A stretch of DNA of 44,241 bases from a virus. The stretch covers positions 1 through 44,241 of the IMG/VR virus record IMGVR_UViG_3300049825_000297; one strand, written 5' to 3'. A program made the translations under genes and the position numbers. The notes beneath the pieces were generated by a model. The model did not search any database, had not been told where the DNA came from, and worked only from the letters and a program-made list of their open reading frames with translations. Of the stretch, positions 34,987 to 42,179 are shown in pieces (position 1 is the first letter of the stretch; each line of letters begins with the position of its first letter).

Positions 34987-35339
34987 GACTGTTCCAATAC
35001 AGCTGCGAGGGTGGTCGGGCGTTCCGGCTCGTCGATAGCGCGGACCTCCCCGGCGATGGCGATGTAGGCTGCGGCGTCTACGTAGTTGTCCTCGCGGAAG
35101 GCGGGTGAAGCAGTGCGCGCGATCTTCATCAGGACATTCATGTGCGCCACGTCCTCAGGGGAAATCATGTACTCAAGTTTGCCGGTGCCGATGGTTTTGC
35201 CCCGTGTTTTGACGGAGAGATACGCCTGCCAGAGCTCGGCAATGTTGCTCATGTTCCAGAAAGGCTCACCGTAGGCGCGGTTGCGGTCGCCGGATGTAAG
35301 CTTGGCTGCGGTGGTCAGGATTGTTTTGCGGTGGGACAT
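34983..35339 (-). CDS. DUF6378-like protein
   Basis: A 118-residue protein whose core matches DUF6378: LTSGDRNRAYGEPFWNMSNI, ELWQAYLSVK, MISPEDVAHMNVLMKIART and FREDNYVDAAAYIAIAGEV. Conserved acidic residues around EDN/D suggest an all-alpha fold similar to MazG-type nucleotide pyrophosphohydrolases, though activity is not established. I start at 35339 (MSHRKTIL) because GGAG lies 7 bases upstream. Its TGA overlaps the methyltransferase ATG. Confidence 0.8.
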   Translation of the reverse strand: MSHRKTILTTAAKLTSGDRNRAYGEPFWNMSNIAELWQAYLSVKTRGKTIGTGKLEYMISPEDVAHMNVLMKIARTASPAFREDNYVDAAAYIAIAGEVRAIDEPERPTTLAAVLEQS

Positions 35340-35515
35340 AGCAAGCTCCATGTGATAGTTGGCAAAGAATTTTTGATTGCAGGCCTGTAGACAAGTTCTT
35401 CCAAAATTGGATTTGGCCTTGAGATACAATCAATGAGCGTGAAACGTCGTTGTCTATCGACAGTAAACTTTTTCAAGCGTTTTTTCAGCCGCTTCAATTT
35501 CTTACGCTTTGACAT
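35315..35515 (-). CDS. Small very basic protein, possible gene
   Basis: A 66-residue frame starting MSKRKKLKRLKKRLKKFTVD with GAGG about 6 bases upstream of its ATG. The first 22 residues carry many Lys/Arg, suggesting nucleic-acid binding. It overlaps the DUF6378 start by 25 bp and fills a gap that would otherwise be empty. No family recognised; the C-terminal half may not be conserved. Confidence 0.45.
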   Translation of the reverse strand: MSKRKKLKRLKKRLKKFTVDRQRRFTLIDCISRPNPILEELVYRPAIKNSLPTITWSLLCPTAKQS

Positions 35516-35564
35516 ACTGGACCTCATGGTTGCGCGGGGAGCCTTGCGACCCCCCGCTTTGGTT

Positions 35565-36044
35565 TCAGGGCGCCGGCGCGGTCTGGCGAACTTCCGGATA
35601 GAGGTTTTCCGGGTTGTTCTTGTCGGCGCGGTGCGTGACCTGGCCCTGGACCTGCGCGCCCGGCAGATTGGCTATGGCTTCGCCCACGGTCATTTCACCG
35701 CCAGCTGTGAAGCCGACTTGGCAATGCTCGAGGAAGCGCTTGAGGTCGTTCATGGACAACTCGAAGCCCCTCGACTCCGCCTCGTCATTGCTGAACATGA
35801 TCCGTTTGCGGATCATCTGCCCGTCGATGTTTGCGCCAAAGGCCTCGATCTCGTCGGGGTCCACGTCGTCACAGGGGGACTGCACCACCAGCAGGAAGTC
35901 GAGGGTTTCCCACGAGCCTTTGGCTGAGGACATTTCGCCCTGTTCAACGGATTTCACAGTGAAGATGTAATTTCCGATTGGCAGATTGGCGGGGCGTTTG
36001 ATGTCGTCAGCGGTGCGGTTCAATGCGTCAGAAAACTTAGGCAT
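35565..36044 (-). CDS. Putative ssDNA-binding partner of the Sak4-like ATPase
   Basis: A 159-residue acidic protein starting MPKFSDALNRTADDIKRP; AAGGAA 7 bases upstream fixes the start. A beta-rich core (GNYIFTVKSVEQGEMSSAKG, WETLDFLLVVQSPCDD, GANIDGQMIRKRIMF) and a Pro/Ala C-terminal tail fit an OB-like single-strand-binding protein, and it is coded directly after a Sak4-like recombinase, whose family usually works with an SSB. I cannot assign it by motif; the partner role is inferred from the neighbourhood. Confidence 0.65.
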   Translation of the reverse strand: MPKFSDALNRTADDIKRPANLPIGNYIFTVKSVEQGEMSSAKGSWETLDFLLVVQSPCDDVDPDEIEAFGANIDGQMIRKRIMFSNDEAESRGFELSMNDLKRFLEHCQVGFTAGGEMTVGEAIANLPGAQVQGQVTHRADKNNPENLYPEVRQTAPAP

Positions 36045-36054
36045 GTTGAGTTCC

Positions 36055-36834
36055 TTATTTGCCTTTGAGTTGCTTGAAAAGGGTGGCAAGTCCTGTTTCA
36101 AGTGGGTACTCCGCCTCGATCTTCATCGGCGCGGGGTTCTTGAGGTCGATCATCGCGGTCGGGAGTGTTTTGATCCGGCGGCGAACGGCCTTTCCTTGTC
36201 CGACCGACTCGGCCAGAACAAGGGTGTTGAAGTAGCGGGGCAGCTTCGGTCCGAGGGCGGCACCGATGGAGCTGACAAAGCCGCGGGTCAGCCCGGCATC
36301 CTCACGGTAGTCAATGTGAGAAATCACGATGACGTTGGCGTGGAAGGACTCGGCGGTGAGAAGCGCGATGATGTCCTCGACGGCGTTCTGGGCCTCCTGA
36401 TACCACTGGCGCTTTTCTTTGGTCGCAGGGTTCACGGCCATCGCCCACGCATAGGCGGCTTTGCCGAGCGCGGTTAGGCTGTCGAGGACGAAGATGGTCT
36501 CAGACCCCCATTCCGCGGGGATGGTCTGGTCGGTCCATTTGTCCATCAACTGGGCGGAACGGACGAAGGCTTTCGCGCCATCGACTTTGGGGCCAGCGGT
36601 GGTAGCCTTGATCTTGTCGCGGACAGTCTCGTACTCGACGTTGCCGATCTTGCCGGGGCACTCGGCGCGGACGTGGTTGACGAGGGCGTCGAGGCCGTTG
36701 TCAAGGTCGAGGATGCGAAGGCGATACCCGGCCGCGACGAGGGAGGTCAGCGCCCCGGTCTTTCCGCTACCGCTGTTTCCGATGAAGAGGAGCTTAGCGA
36801 AGTCCGAGGTTGAATGAGAGGCTAGGGCTGGCAT
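36055..36834 (-). CDS. Sak4-like RecA-fold ATPase
   Basis: A 259-residue P-loop ATPase: Walker A IGNSGSGKTGAL near residues 18-29, LRILDLDNGLDAL, Walker B TIFVLDSLTAL, and NVIVISHIDYRED with a following Arg-rich SIGAALGPKLPRYFN. This is the AAA_24 layout of Sak4-type single-strand annealing recombinases found in many phages. With the nuclease at 37020-37922 and the putative SSB downstream it would form a recombination/repair module. The 5' end overlaps the preceding small gene by 41 bp. Confidence 0.85.
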   Translation of the reverse strand: MPALASHSTSDFAKLLFIGNSGSGKTGALTSLVAAGYRLRILDLDNGLDALVNHVRAECPGKIGNVEYETVRDKIKATTAGPKVDGAKAFVRSAQLMDKWTDQTIPAEWGSETIFVLDSLTALGKAAYAWAMAVNPATKEKRQWYQEAQNAVEDIIALLTAESFHANVIVISHIDYREDAGLTRGFVSSIGAALGPKLPRYFNTLVLAESVGQGKAVRRRIKTLPTAMIDLKNPAPMKIEAEYPLETGLATLFKQLKGK

Positions 36835-37054
36835 TGAGGGATACCTCGTAAAGGTCGGGGTTTACTCCGAGTTGCATGAAGTGGGCTTTGATCGAGATGT
36901 TGATGGTAAGGCGTTCGCCAGTCAGGCGGAGGACAAGGCGAAGGAAGTCCTCAATGGTGAGGCATTCTTGATCATCTTGCGTTGGTTCTTGGTCTCCAAT
37001 AAAAACGTGTACGCTTTGTTTATCGCGGAACGAGGGGGTCCCAGGGTTTGTCAT
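36794..37054 (-). CDS. 86-aa protein between nuclease and Sak4-like ATPase
   Basis: An 86-residue protein starting MTNPGTPSFRDKQSVHVFIG with AAGGAGA about 9 bases upstream, a strong site that decides this start. The middle (CLTIEDFLRLVLRLTGERLT) is helical and the C-terminus beta-like. I do not recognise it. It overlaps the nuclease gene by 35 bp and the ATPase gene by 41 bp. Confidence 0.65.
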   Translation of the reverse strand: MTNPGTPSFRDKQSVHVFIGDQEPTQDDQECLTIEDFLRLVLRLTGERLTINISIKAHFMQLGVNPDLYEVSLNASPSLSFNLGLR

Positions 37055-37922
37055 GGTAGAAGTCTCCTTCGAGATAAGCTTGACGGACGCCGGGGGATTT
37101 GGAGCAAACGCGCCGGTAGGGGCACCCGCCGTAATTGCCACAGGCCGAAAGGTTCATCGGGAAGAAACCGGACTCGGCGGCATAGCGGGCTTGCGCGATG
37201 GAGTAGCGTGCCCCGGCGAGCCATTCTTCCAGTTGGTCGGGCGTTCGGTAGACAAAGCCGCGCTCGAAACGCGTGAAGCCAACCGCGATCTGAGCCCCGT
37301 CGATGATAACGCCGCGGATGGGGCTGTGCAGGACGGCTTTTCCGGCGAGTGTGTAAAGGGACATTTGATTGTGCGGGGAGAACTGCTCGAAGAAGGTGGA
37401 GGAAATCGTCGAGCCGGTGGTCTTCTGATCCATGATGTAGAGGTGGTCTTGGAATTCAACTACGCGATCGAGGTGGCCGCAAAGAAGCAGCTCGTCGTCG
37501 ATCTCGATGGTGAAGGATAGCTCGACAGCCGGGGTACCGTCGGCGAGATGGTACGTGACCATTGCCTCGTCCTCGAAGTTGTCAAGGTACCAGATGATGG
37601 AGCGGATCAGTGTCATACGGGTTTTGGCTGAGTGATCGAACTGCTGGGGTTCGTTCTTCTCATAGTCCCAAGTTGCGATCATAGTTTCGCGGATGATTTC
37701 GTGCAAGGCCTCGGCGAAGCTGGAACCAGTTGCGCGCTTTTTGTAGAAAGTTTCCAGCGCGCGGGCGTAGTGCCCGCCGAAGATAAGGTGGACGGAGGAC
37801 TCGCGGGGGGTCCAGTTTTCAATCATGCGGTAGTAATATTTCCGCAAGCAGGTCTGCGCCAGTTCTATGGAGGTGGAGTCCCACGCGAACTGGCGGCCCT
37901 CGGCATCGAAGGACTTTTTCAT
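37020..37922 (-). CDS. Cas4/RecB-like PD-(D/E)XK nuclease
   Basis: A 300-residue nuclease. Signature: LLLCGHLDRVVEFQDHLY then IMDQKTT (D and D-x-K of the active site), followed by QMSLYTLAGKAV (QxxxY motif). An N-terminal Cys (QTCLRKYYYRM) and C-terminal CGNYGGCPYRRVC suggest a four-cysteine iron-sulfur cluster as in Cas4/AddB-like enzymes. Function inferred: 5'-3' exonuclease supplying single strands to the Sak4-like ATPase encoded next. The ATG at 37922 overlaps the upstream stop as ATGA. Confidence 0.87.
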   Translation of the reverse strand: MKKSFDAEGRQFAWDSTSIELAQTCLRKYYYRMIENWTPRESSVHLIFGGHYARALETFYKKRATGSSFAEALHEIIRETMIATWDYEKNEPQQFDHSAKTRMTLIRSIIWYLDNFEDEAMVTYHLADGTPAVELSFTIEIDDELLLCGHLDRVVEFQDHLYIMDQKTTGSTISSTFFEQFSPHNQMSLYTLAGKAVLHSPIRGVIIDGAQIAVGFTRFERGFVYRTPDQLEEWLAGARYSIAQARYAAESGFFPMNLSACGNYGGCPYRRVCSKSPGVRQAYLEGDFYHDKPWDPLVPR

Positions 37923-38119
37923 AGCTTGATGTCCAAAGTGAGGCCGAGCTGGCTGACCTTTTTCTCCCCGGCGGTCAGGGTTTTAGGCCGGGCGGCGGTG
38001 GCGTTGCCAGAATTGAACAAGTGGCGGGCAGAGCGGAAGCGCTCGATCATTGCGTCAATGTCCTCGGTGGTGTGTTTCAACGGATCAGTTGCGAAGAGAC
38101 GGGCTATGTCAGTTGTCAT
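37919..38119 (-). CDS. 66-aa protein upstream of nuclease
   Basis: A 66-residue protein (MTTDIARLFATDPLKHTTEDI...), mostly helical with a basic middle and TLDIKL at the end. No family recognised. ATGA overlaps with both neighbours place it firmly in the operon. Confidence 0.65.
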   Translation of the reverse strand: MTTDIARLFATDPLKHTTEDIDAMIERFRSARHLFNSGNATAARPKTLTAGEKKVSQLGLTLDIKL

Positions 38120-38304
38120 TCGATGTTTACCTCAATGTCGGGGGCAGTCGTGGACTCGCGATTGCGAAGTTTGTTGACGTGTCCGCTGACGAGGGCGCGG
38201 ACAACGGCGGCGGTAGGAACGCCTTGTTGCTGGTAGACGGACTCGAGAAAGTCCCAATCACCCTGACGAAGGTTCAGGGTGTGTTTCGTCAGGTCTAGTT
38301 TCAT
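38116..38304 (-). CDS. Ribbon-helix-helix-like small protein
   Basis: A 62-residue protein: a short strand (KHTLNLRQGDWDFLESV) followed by two helices (VPTAAVVRALVSGHVNKLR), the Arc/MetJ-like ribbon-helix-helix pattern. Such proteins bind operators as dimers, so this is a candidate regulator. It overlaps the next gene by ATGA and its 5' end lies inside the upstream gene (47 bp). Confidence 0.65.
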   Translation of the reverse strand: MKLDLTKHTLNLRQGDWDFLESVYQQQGVPTAAVVRALVSGHVNKLRNRESTTAPDIEVNIE

Positions 38305-38482
38305 TTTTCACAATCCAGATTTCCCCGGTCGGGTTAGTCGGGGAGGTGAGAAGGGACAGGCAGGCCAAGGCGGGGTCTTGGCGGCGGAGGTTGTAGAGGC
38401 GGGCCTTTACCGCCTCTACGTTGGAGGACTCCACGATGACGCCCAACGGGGAGTTGAGGGCTTCGTAGAGTAGCTCGATCAT
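38258..38482 (-). CDS. 74-aa conserved-looking phage protein
   Basis: A 74-residue protein (MIELLYEALNSPLGVIVESS..., KARLYNLRRQDPALACLSLL, NPTGEIWIVKNE) with an alpha-beta pattern I have seen in small phage proteins of replication regions, function unknown. Its ATG overlaps the HIRAN stop (ATGA). Confidence 0.65.
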   Translation of the reverse strand: MIELLYEALNSPLGVIVESSNVEAVKARLYNLRRQDPALACLSLLTSPTNPTGEIWIVKNETRPDETHPEPSSG

Positions 38483-38796
38483 TCTTCGAACTCGATGCGC
38501 AGGACCGGGTGGAGGTTCCGGCCGCGAGATTGCATCGCAGTTACCGTGGCGGTTCCGGTGCCGCCGTGGGCGTCGAGTTCATCCGCGATGTAGATCGCTT
38601 TCTCGCGCTCGACGTAGCCGATGTGAATTGGCTCGCCGTCAAGATCGTACAGGACGCGGATTGCGTTCGGGTCGTAGGGATTTTCCGGTTCTCGGTCGAG
38701 CAGAAGCTCGTTTCCTGGCTCGAGGGCGGAGGCAATCTCGCGGGCTTGTGCGTTGCGAAAGTGCATTCCGACGCAGACGACATCATCAAAGGTCAT
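38479..38796 (-). CDS. Stand-alone HIRAN-domain protein
   Basis: A 105-residue HIRAN domain: GMHFRNAQAREIASALEPGN, LLDREPENPYDPNAIRVLY and HIGYVEREKAIYIADELD. HIRAN domains (PF08797) bind DNA ends or single strands in helicases such as HLTF; here it is free. CAGGAG lies 8 bases before the ATG. It begins only 22 bases after a strong minus-strand terminator, without room for an independent promoter. Confidence 0.87.
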   Translation of the reverse strand: MTFDDVVCVGMHFRNAQAREIASALEPGNELLLDREPENPYDPNAIRVLYDLDGEPIHIGYVEREKAIYIADELDAHGGTGTATVTAMQSRGRNLHPVLRIEFEE

Positions 38797-38818
38797 GGGA
38801 AGGCTCCTGATTGGAGGG

Positions 38819-38850
38819 AAAAAGGGGAGCGCAGCAACTCGGCGCTCCCC
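38819..38850 (-). terminator. Intrinsic terminator upstream of HIRAN gene
   Basis: A 9-bp stem (GGGGAGCGC / GCGCTCCCC; 38824-38832 with 38842-38850) with a 9-base loop, followed on the minus strand by five T (38823-38819). It ends the transcript of the 163-aa gene at 38888-39376. Confidence 0.8.
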
Positions 38851-38853
38851 TAG

Positions 38854-38892
38854 TTTAACGGCCCTGGAACGGGGAAGGACTAGGCCGTTAAA
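38854..38892 (-). repeat. Perfect 10-bp inverted repeat at end of 163-aa gene
   Basis: TTTAACGGCC (38854-38863) pairs with GGCCGTTAAA (38883-38892) around a 19-base loop. It includes the stop codon of the 163-aa gene and stands directly before the terminator, forming a tandem double hairpin in the RNA that may stabilise the message or reinforce termination. Confidence 0.6.
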
Positions 38893-39376
38893 GGGTCAGG
38901 GCTGCGCCCTCGGTCAGCTTGCCCCGCGAGGCGACGGCTTTCTTCGCGGCATCCAGCACGGCCGGCGCGGATGCGATTTCGGCCAGCTTGGCGGCGTACT
39001 TTTCGTCGCCGTAATCCTTGCGGGTGATCTTTGCATCGGCCAGGGCCTTGGATAGCAGGGCACGGGCGATGGAAACGGCTTCCTTGCCAATCGGATCAAT
39101 CACGCGCGGGCCGGTTGAGGTGCGCATTTCGAATACGTAGTTGGCGTCGTAGTCGCTGACCTGCTTCTGGATCGCGGCCAGCTGCTCGGCGGTCAGTTCC
39201 ACGCCTTCAGGCAGTCCGGCTTTCAGATCGTTGATCGCTTTGCGGACGTTGTTGCCGATGTTCTCGGCGCGGATGGTGTTCAGCGCTTTGGCCTCGGCAT
39301 CGTTGATGGCATGGCCGGCGGAGTAGGGAGCACTGATGGTAAGCGCGATACCGGCGACGGTGATTGATTTGGACAT
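38888..39376 (-). CDS. 163-aa protein with its own promoter and terminator
   Basis: A 163-residue Ala/Lys/Glu-rich helical protein (MSKSITVAGIALTISAPYSA..., LNTIRAENIGNNVRKAIND, LTAEQLAAIQKQVSDYD, then FEMRTSTGPRVIDPIGKEA). I do not recognise a family; mixed charge and helices could suit nucleic-acid or protein binding. It is the only gene in the genome flanked by its own promoter (39429-39457) and double hairpin (38819-38892), so it is likely made at high level, independent of its neighbours. GGAA lies upstream of the ATG. Confidence 0.75.
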   Translation of the reverse strand: MSKSITVAGIALTISAPYSAGHAINDAEAKALNTIRAENIGNNVRKAINDLKAGLPEGVELTAEQLAAIQKQVSDYDANYVFEMRTSTGPRVIDPIGKEAVSIARALLSKALADAKITRKDYGDEKYAAKLAEIASAPAVLDAAKKAVASRGKLTEGAALTL

Positions 39377-39428
39377 AGCGGGTGGTTCCTTGGGTTGATG
39401 CGCGGGATTGCGCGGGGGTTGTAAGGTC

Positions 39429-39457
39429 AATGTATGGCATGGTGCCGGGATTGTCAA
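39429..39457 (-). promoter_or_regulatory. Sigma70-like promoter of the 163-aa gene
   Basis: Minus strand TTGACA (39457-39452), 17-base spacer, TACATT (39434-39429). A GCCATAC sequence overlaps the -10 and spacer (39438-39432), and other GTATGGC/GAGCCATA copies lie upstream at 39494 and 39519. Transcript leader would be about 45 bases. Confidence 0.55.
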
Positions 39458-39518
39458 GGGGAAAGCAGGTAAGGGGTAGAAGTTTTTGCAGTCGGTATGG
39501 CGGGTATGCGGGGCATGT

Positions 39519-39526
39519 GAGCCATA
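39519..39526 (-). promoter_or_regulatory. TATGGCTC box upstream of the 163-aa gene promoter
   Basis: GAGCCATA on the plus strand, TATGGCTC on the minus strand, about 60 bases upstream of the -35 element and right at the end of the 69-aa gene. Confidence 0.4.
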
Positions 39527-39736
39527 TCAGAGCTTTTTTTCTTTTCGACGCTTTGCACATAGTTTTTCACCGTAATCTTTTGCATCCTCAAGATTTTCAA
39601 ATTGAAGATAATCGTGAATGGCGGGGCCTAAGACAGCCCATCCACCTGGGATACTTTTTATTTTACACCACTCATTTTCGAGATAGAACATTGTTTCGGG
39701 AGGATAACCCTCCCGTTGATGCCATTTTGAAGTCAT
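39527..39736 (-). CDS. 69-aa protein downstream of SF1 helicase
   Basis: A 69-residue protein (MTSKWHQREGYPPETMFYLENEW... ending KLCAKRRKEKKL), alpha-beta with a basic tail. No family recognised. ATGA overlap with the helicase stop supports translation. The intergenic stretch 39377-39526 after it holds the promoter of the next gene. Confidence 0.65.
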   Translation of the reverse strand: MTSKWHQREGYPPETMFYLENEWCKIKSIPGGWAVLGPAIHDYLQFENLEDAKDYGEKLCAKRRKEKKL

Positions 39737-41301
39737 TCTTCGGCCTCTGCAAATTCCGCCAGTTCGATGTAGCCGAGGTAGTGCCGGGCGCGCGTCTGCA
39801 TGACGTAGAGAACGTTCGGATCTTGGTCTCGCATCTTGATCAGACTTTTGTTCAGGATGAAAACGCGGTCGAACTCGAGGCCCTTAGATTTGTGCCCGGT
39901 CATTAGGGCGATACGGCCTTCGCGGTGGAGGACTTCCTCGGCCTTGGAGCAAGCTTCTTCGAGTGTTGTGGCTTGGCGGGCGAATACACGGAGGCATTCG
40001 GCCTTGTCATAGACCTGACTCTTACGCCGGGAGCGCTCGAGTTCCTTCGCCTGCCAACGGTCAATGGCGTCGAGGACTTCCGGCTGGAGGGTTTTGGGTT
40101 CGCCAAGTTTACGGAGCGCGGTAATCAGCCCTTTGGTGAAGTCGCGGCCGGAAAGTTCAGGCAGGCGTCCCGCGCCGATCATGCGGAGGGCAAGGGAAAA
40201 GAGCGGGGCATTGTTCCTGCAGACGATGGCGTCCCCGTCGAGGATATTGGCGAAGGACCAAGGAGTGATGGTTTCGACTGTGCCCTCTCCGGCCCAATCG
40301 GCGGCGCGCATATCAGGGGCACGCCAGTTGGCGGCGGCGACGATCGAGCGGGCGCAGCGAAACGTCGTGGTCAGGTAGACAACGCGGCAAGAAAATTGCC
40401 GCTGGATCAGATCCATGGAGTCCCCAGCCGCTCCGCGGAAACCGTAGATGGCTTGGCAGGGGTCGCCGACGGCAATTAGACGGGAGCGTTTGCAAAGTTT
40501 GCCGAGAATAATGTGATTGATCGGGGAAAGATCTTGGGCCTCGTCGATCAGGACGGTGGGGTAGAACTCGAAGGTGACGGGGCAGATAGCGGCTGTCAGG
40601 ATTTGATCATCGAAGTCGATCTCCCCGCGGAGGGTCATGTCCCAACTGCGTTTGCTGACCTTGGTGATCAGATAGCGCTGGAGTTCCGTCGGCTCGAAGT
40701 CGAGGCTGGCGAAGAAGTCCTCGTCGGAGCAAAGCGGCTTCCAGTAGCCTTTGGCAACTTCGGGCACCCAGCCCTCGACCTTGGCCGCGCGGATAGCGTC
40801 GAGGGTTTCGGCGAAGAGTTCGGAAATCTCTTGCTGATCGGGTTTGTCGAGCAGCTTGATTTCCTCTTGCAGCAAGGCGTAGAGTTTGCCTTTGTCAAGT
40901 TTGAGGCGCTTGCGCAGGAACTCGCCCCAAGCGCGGTGGCCGAGGCTGTTGAGGGTTTGGGATAGGCAGTTCGGCGGGAGGCGCTTCACCATCTCGTCCG
41001 CGTTGGCCTTGTTGAAGGCGAGGCAGCGCAGGGTGGCGGGCAGCCCCGCGAGCTTGTAGGTTTCCGCGAGCGTAATAAGCGGGTCGTCGTCGTCGCGCCA
41101 CCAACCACCGAGTTGGTCGTTTTCGCGCCAGCCGAGTTTGTGCAGTTGCGCCGGGGCATCGCGGGCGAGAATGGCCTCAGCGATCAGGACCAGTGTGCTG
41201 GTCTTGGCTGCCCCGGCACGGGCCTCGATGATCAGGTTGTCGGAGTTAGAGACAGCGGCCTCGACTGCAGCTTGCTGTTCGAGAGTGGGGGTGAAGGTCA
41301 C
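39733..41301 (-). CDS. UvrD/PcrA-like SF1 DNA helicase
   Basis: A 522-residue helicase with all SF1 motifs: Q-motif region TPTLEQQAAVEAA, I EARAGAAKTSTL, II TVLIDEAQDLSP, III AVGDPCQAIYGFRGA, IV TTTFRCARSI, V LMTGHKSKGLEFDRVFI, VI MQTRARHYLGYI. It is smaller than UvrD (about 720 aa), lacking large insertions, so a compact 3'-5' helicase for replication or recombination. I start at GTG 41301, with AAAGGAA about 9 bases upstream, over a TTG at 41328 lying upstream of that site. Confidence 0.9.
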   Translation of the reverse strand: MTFTPTLEQQAAVEAAVSNSDNLIIEARAGAAKTSTLVLIAEAILARDAPAQLHKLGWRENDQLGGWWRDDDDPLITLAETYKLAGLPATLRCLAFNKANADEMVKRLPPNCLSQTLNSLGHRAWGEFLRKRLKLDKGKLYALLQEEIKLLDKPDQQEISELFAETLDAIRAAKVEGWVPEVAKGYWKPLCSDEDFFASLDFEPTELQRYLITKVSKRSWDMTLRGEIDFDDQILTAAICPVTFEFYPTVLIDEAQDLSPINHIILGKLCKRSRLIAVGDPCQAIYGFRGAAGDSMDLIQRQFSCRVVYLTTTFRCARSIVAAANWRAPDMRAADWAGEGTVETITPWSFANILDGDAIVCRNNAPLFSLALRMIGAGRLPELSGRDFTKGLITALRKLGEPKTLQPEVLDAIDRWQAKELERSRRKSQVYDKAECLRVFARQATTLEEACSKAEEVLHREGRIALMTGHKSKGLEFDRVFILNKSLIKMRDQDPNVLYVMQTRARHYLGYIELAEFAEAEE

Positions 41302-41317
41302 GGGAGGTTCCTTTAAG

Positions 41318-41443
41318 TTAAGAGTCAAATTTCTGGGGAGTTTCGGACCAGTCTGAGATATGTTCTTGGCTTAATCTATCTACCCCCGAAGAGGAATTGT
41401 AGCTGATGTAGAAACCGTCGCCTTGTATGATCTCTTTTGTCAT
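41318..41443 (-). CDS. 41-aa microprotein upstream of SF1 helicase
   Basis: A 41-residue frame (MTKEIIQGDGFYISYNSSSG ... QKFDS) starts two bases after the stop of the previous gene (TGACCATG) and ends just before the helicase ribosome binding site. It fills the only sizeable gap here. The GFYISYN segment is beta-like. No family recognised; translational coupling is the main evidence. Confidence 0.55.
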   Translation of the reverse strand: MTKEIIQGDGFYISYNSSSGVDRLSQEHISDWSETPQKFDS

Positions 41444-41445
41444 GG

Positions 41446-41844
41446 TCAGTTCTTTGAGGTCAGCAGCTTGCGCAGTTCATTGCGCTGTTCCAGCAGCGGA
41501 AGGAGCATTTTCTTGACCATGACGGATTGAAGCTGATCCTTCATTCTGGTGATCCCAGTCAGCAGGCGTGAAAGAACTTCCAACTCGCGCTGGCTGCGGC
41601 CGGGCAGGGCGTAGAGTTTGGCATAAAGTTCGTTCAGGCCTTCGGCACTGATGCCGGAGGAGCTGAATTGTGCTACGCAGTGCTCGCTGGCGATGTTTTC
41701 TTGGAAAATGTCGCTGGCATCGAAGTCGAGGTAGATGTCGGCAGAACGAACTTGCAGACTGCGAACTTGAACAAAATCATAGCCCTTTTCTGACTTGAGC
41801 ATTTCCTCAATGGTGATAAGCTGGCCGCAGATTTCTTCAAACAT
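41446..41844 (-). CDS. 132-aa protein, unknown
   Basis: A 132-residue protein: MFEEICGQLITIEEMLKSEK, a beta-like VQVRSLQVRSADIYLDFDAS, and a long C-terminal helical part (LNELYAKLYALPGRSQRELE, VLSRLLTGITRMKDQLQS) resembling a coiled coil. Not recognised. GAAAGGAAACCAG precedes the ATG. Confidence 0.65.
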   Translation of the reverse strand: MFEEICGQLITIEEMLKSEKGYDFVQVRSLQVRSADIYLDFDASDIFQENIASEHCVAQFSSSGISAEGLNELYAKLYALPGRSQRELEVLSRLLTGITRMKDQLQSVMVKKMLLPLLEQRNELRKLLTSKN

Positions 41845-41855
41845 CTGGTTTCCTT

Positions 41856-42179
41856 TCAGAGGGTTATGTGGAGGTCGGGTATGGTGATTATAAGGCTTTC
41901 CGGTGCGAATGTCAAGCGGTTTTTGCAGGCCAAGTGTTCCGCCAAACTGTCCTTAGCGAGGGCTAGAAGAAAAGTCGGAAAGCGCTCGATCGAGATGGTT
42001 CCGAGGTATTCGCGGGGGTTGATCCCGATCAGGATGGCGACGCCGTAATCGCAAGGGATCAGCGTGAGGTGCGGGTAGGCGTGGTAGGTCGAAAGTGCAG
42101 CTTGCTTAGGCTGGTCCGCCGAGGAGCAATCCCGCGATGACAGCAATGCAAGCGTAGAAGGTGAGAGCCAGTGTGCCAT
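41856..42179 (-). CDS. 107-aa protein overlapping a membrane microprotein
   Basis: A 107-residue frame; AAGGAG lies about 10 bases upstream of the ATG at 42179. The part from residue 30 on (YHAYPHLTLIPCDYGVAILI, EYLGTISIERFPTFLLALAK) looks like a folded protein; residues 1-28 are low in character and overlap the 30-aa membrane frame at 42106-42198 in another frame, so the real start may be further in. No family recognised. Confidence 0.55.
   Translation of the reverse strand: MAHWLSPSTLALLSSRDCSSADQPKQAALSTYHAYPHLTLIPCDYGVAILIGINPREYLGTISIERFPTFLLALAKDSLAEHLACKNRLTFAPESLIITIPDLHITL

Noticed and set aside
35534-35557. GC-rich 6-bp stem (GCGGGG/CCCCGC) as terminator after the putative ssDNA-binding gene
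   Set aside because: On the minus strand, the direction of transcription, it is not followed by T residues.
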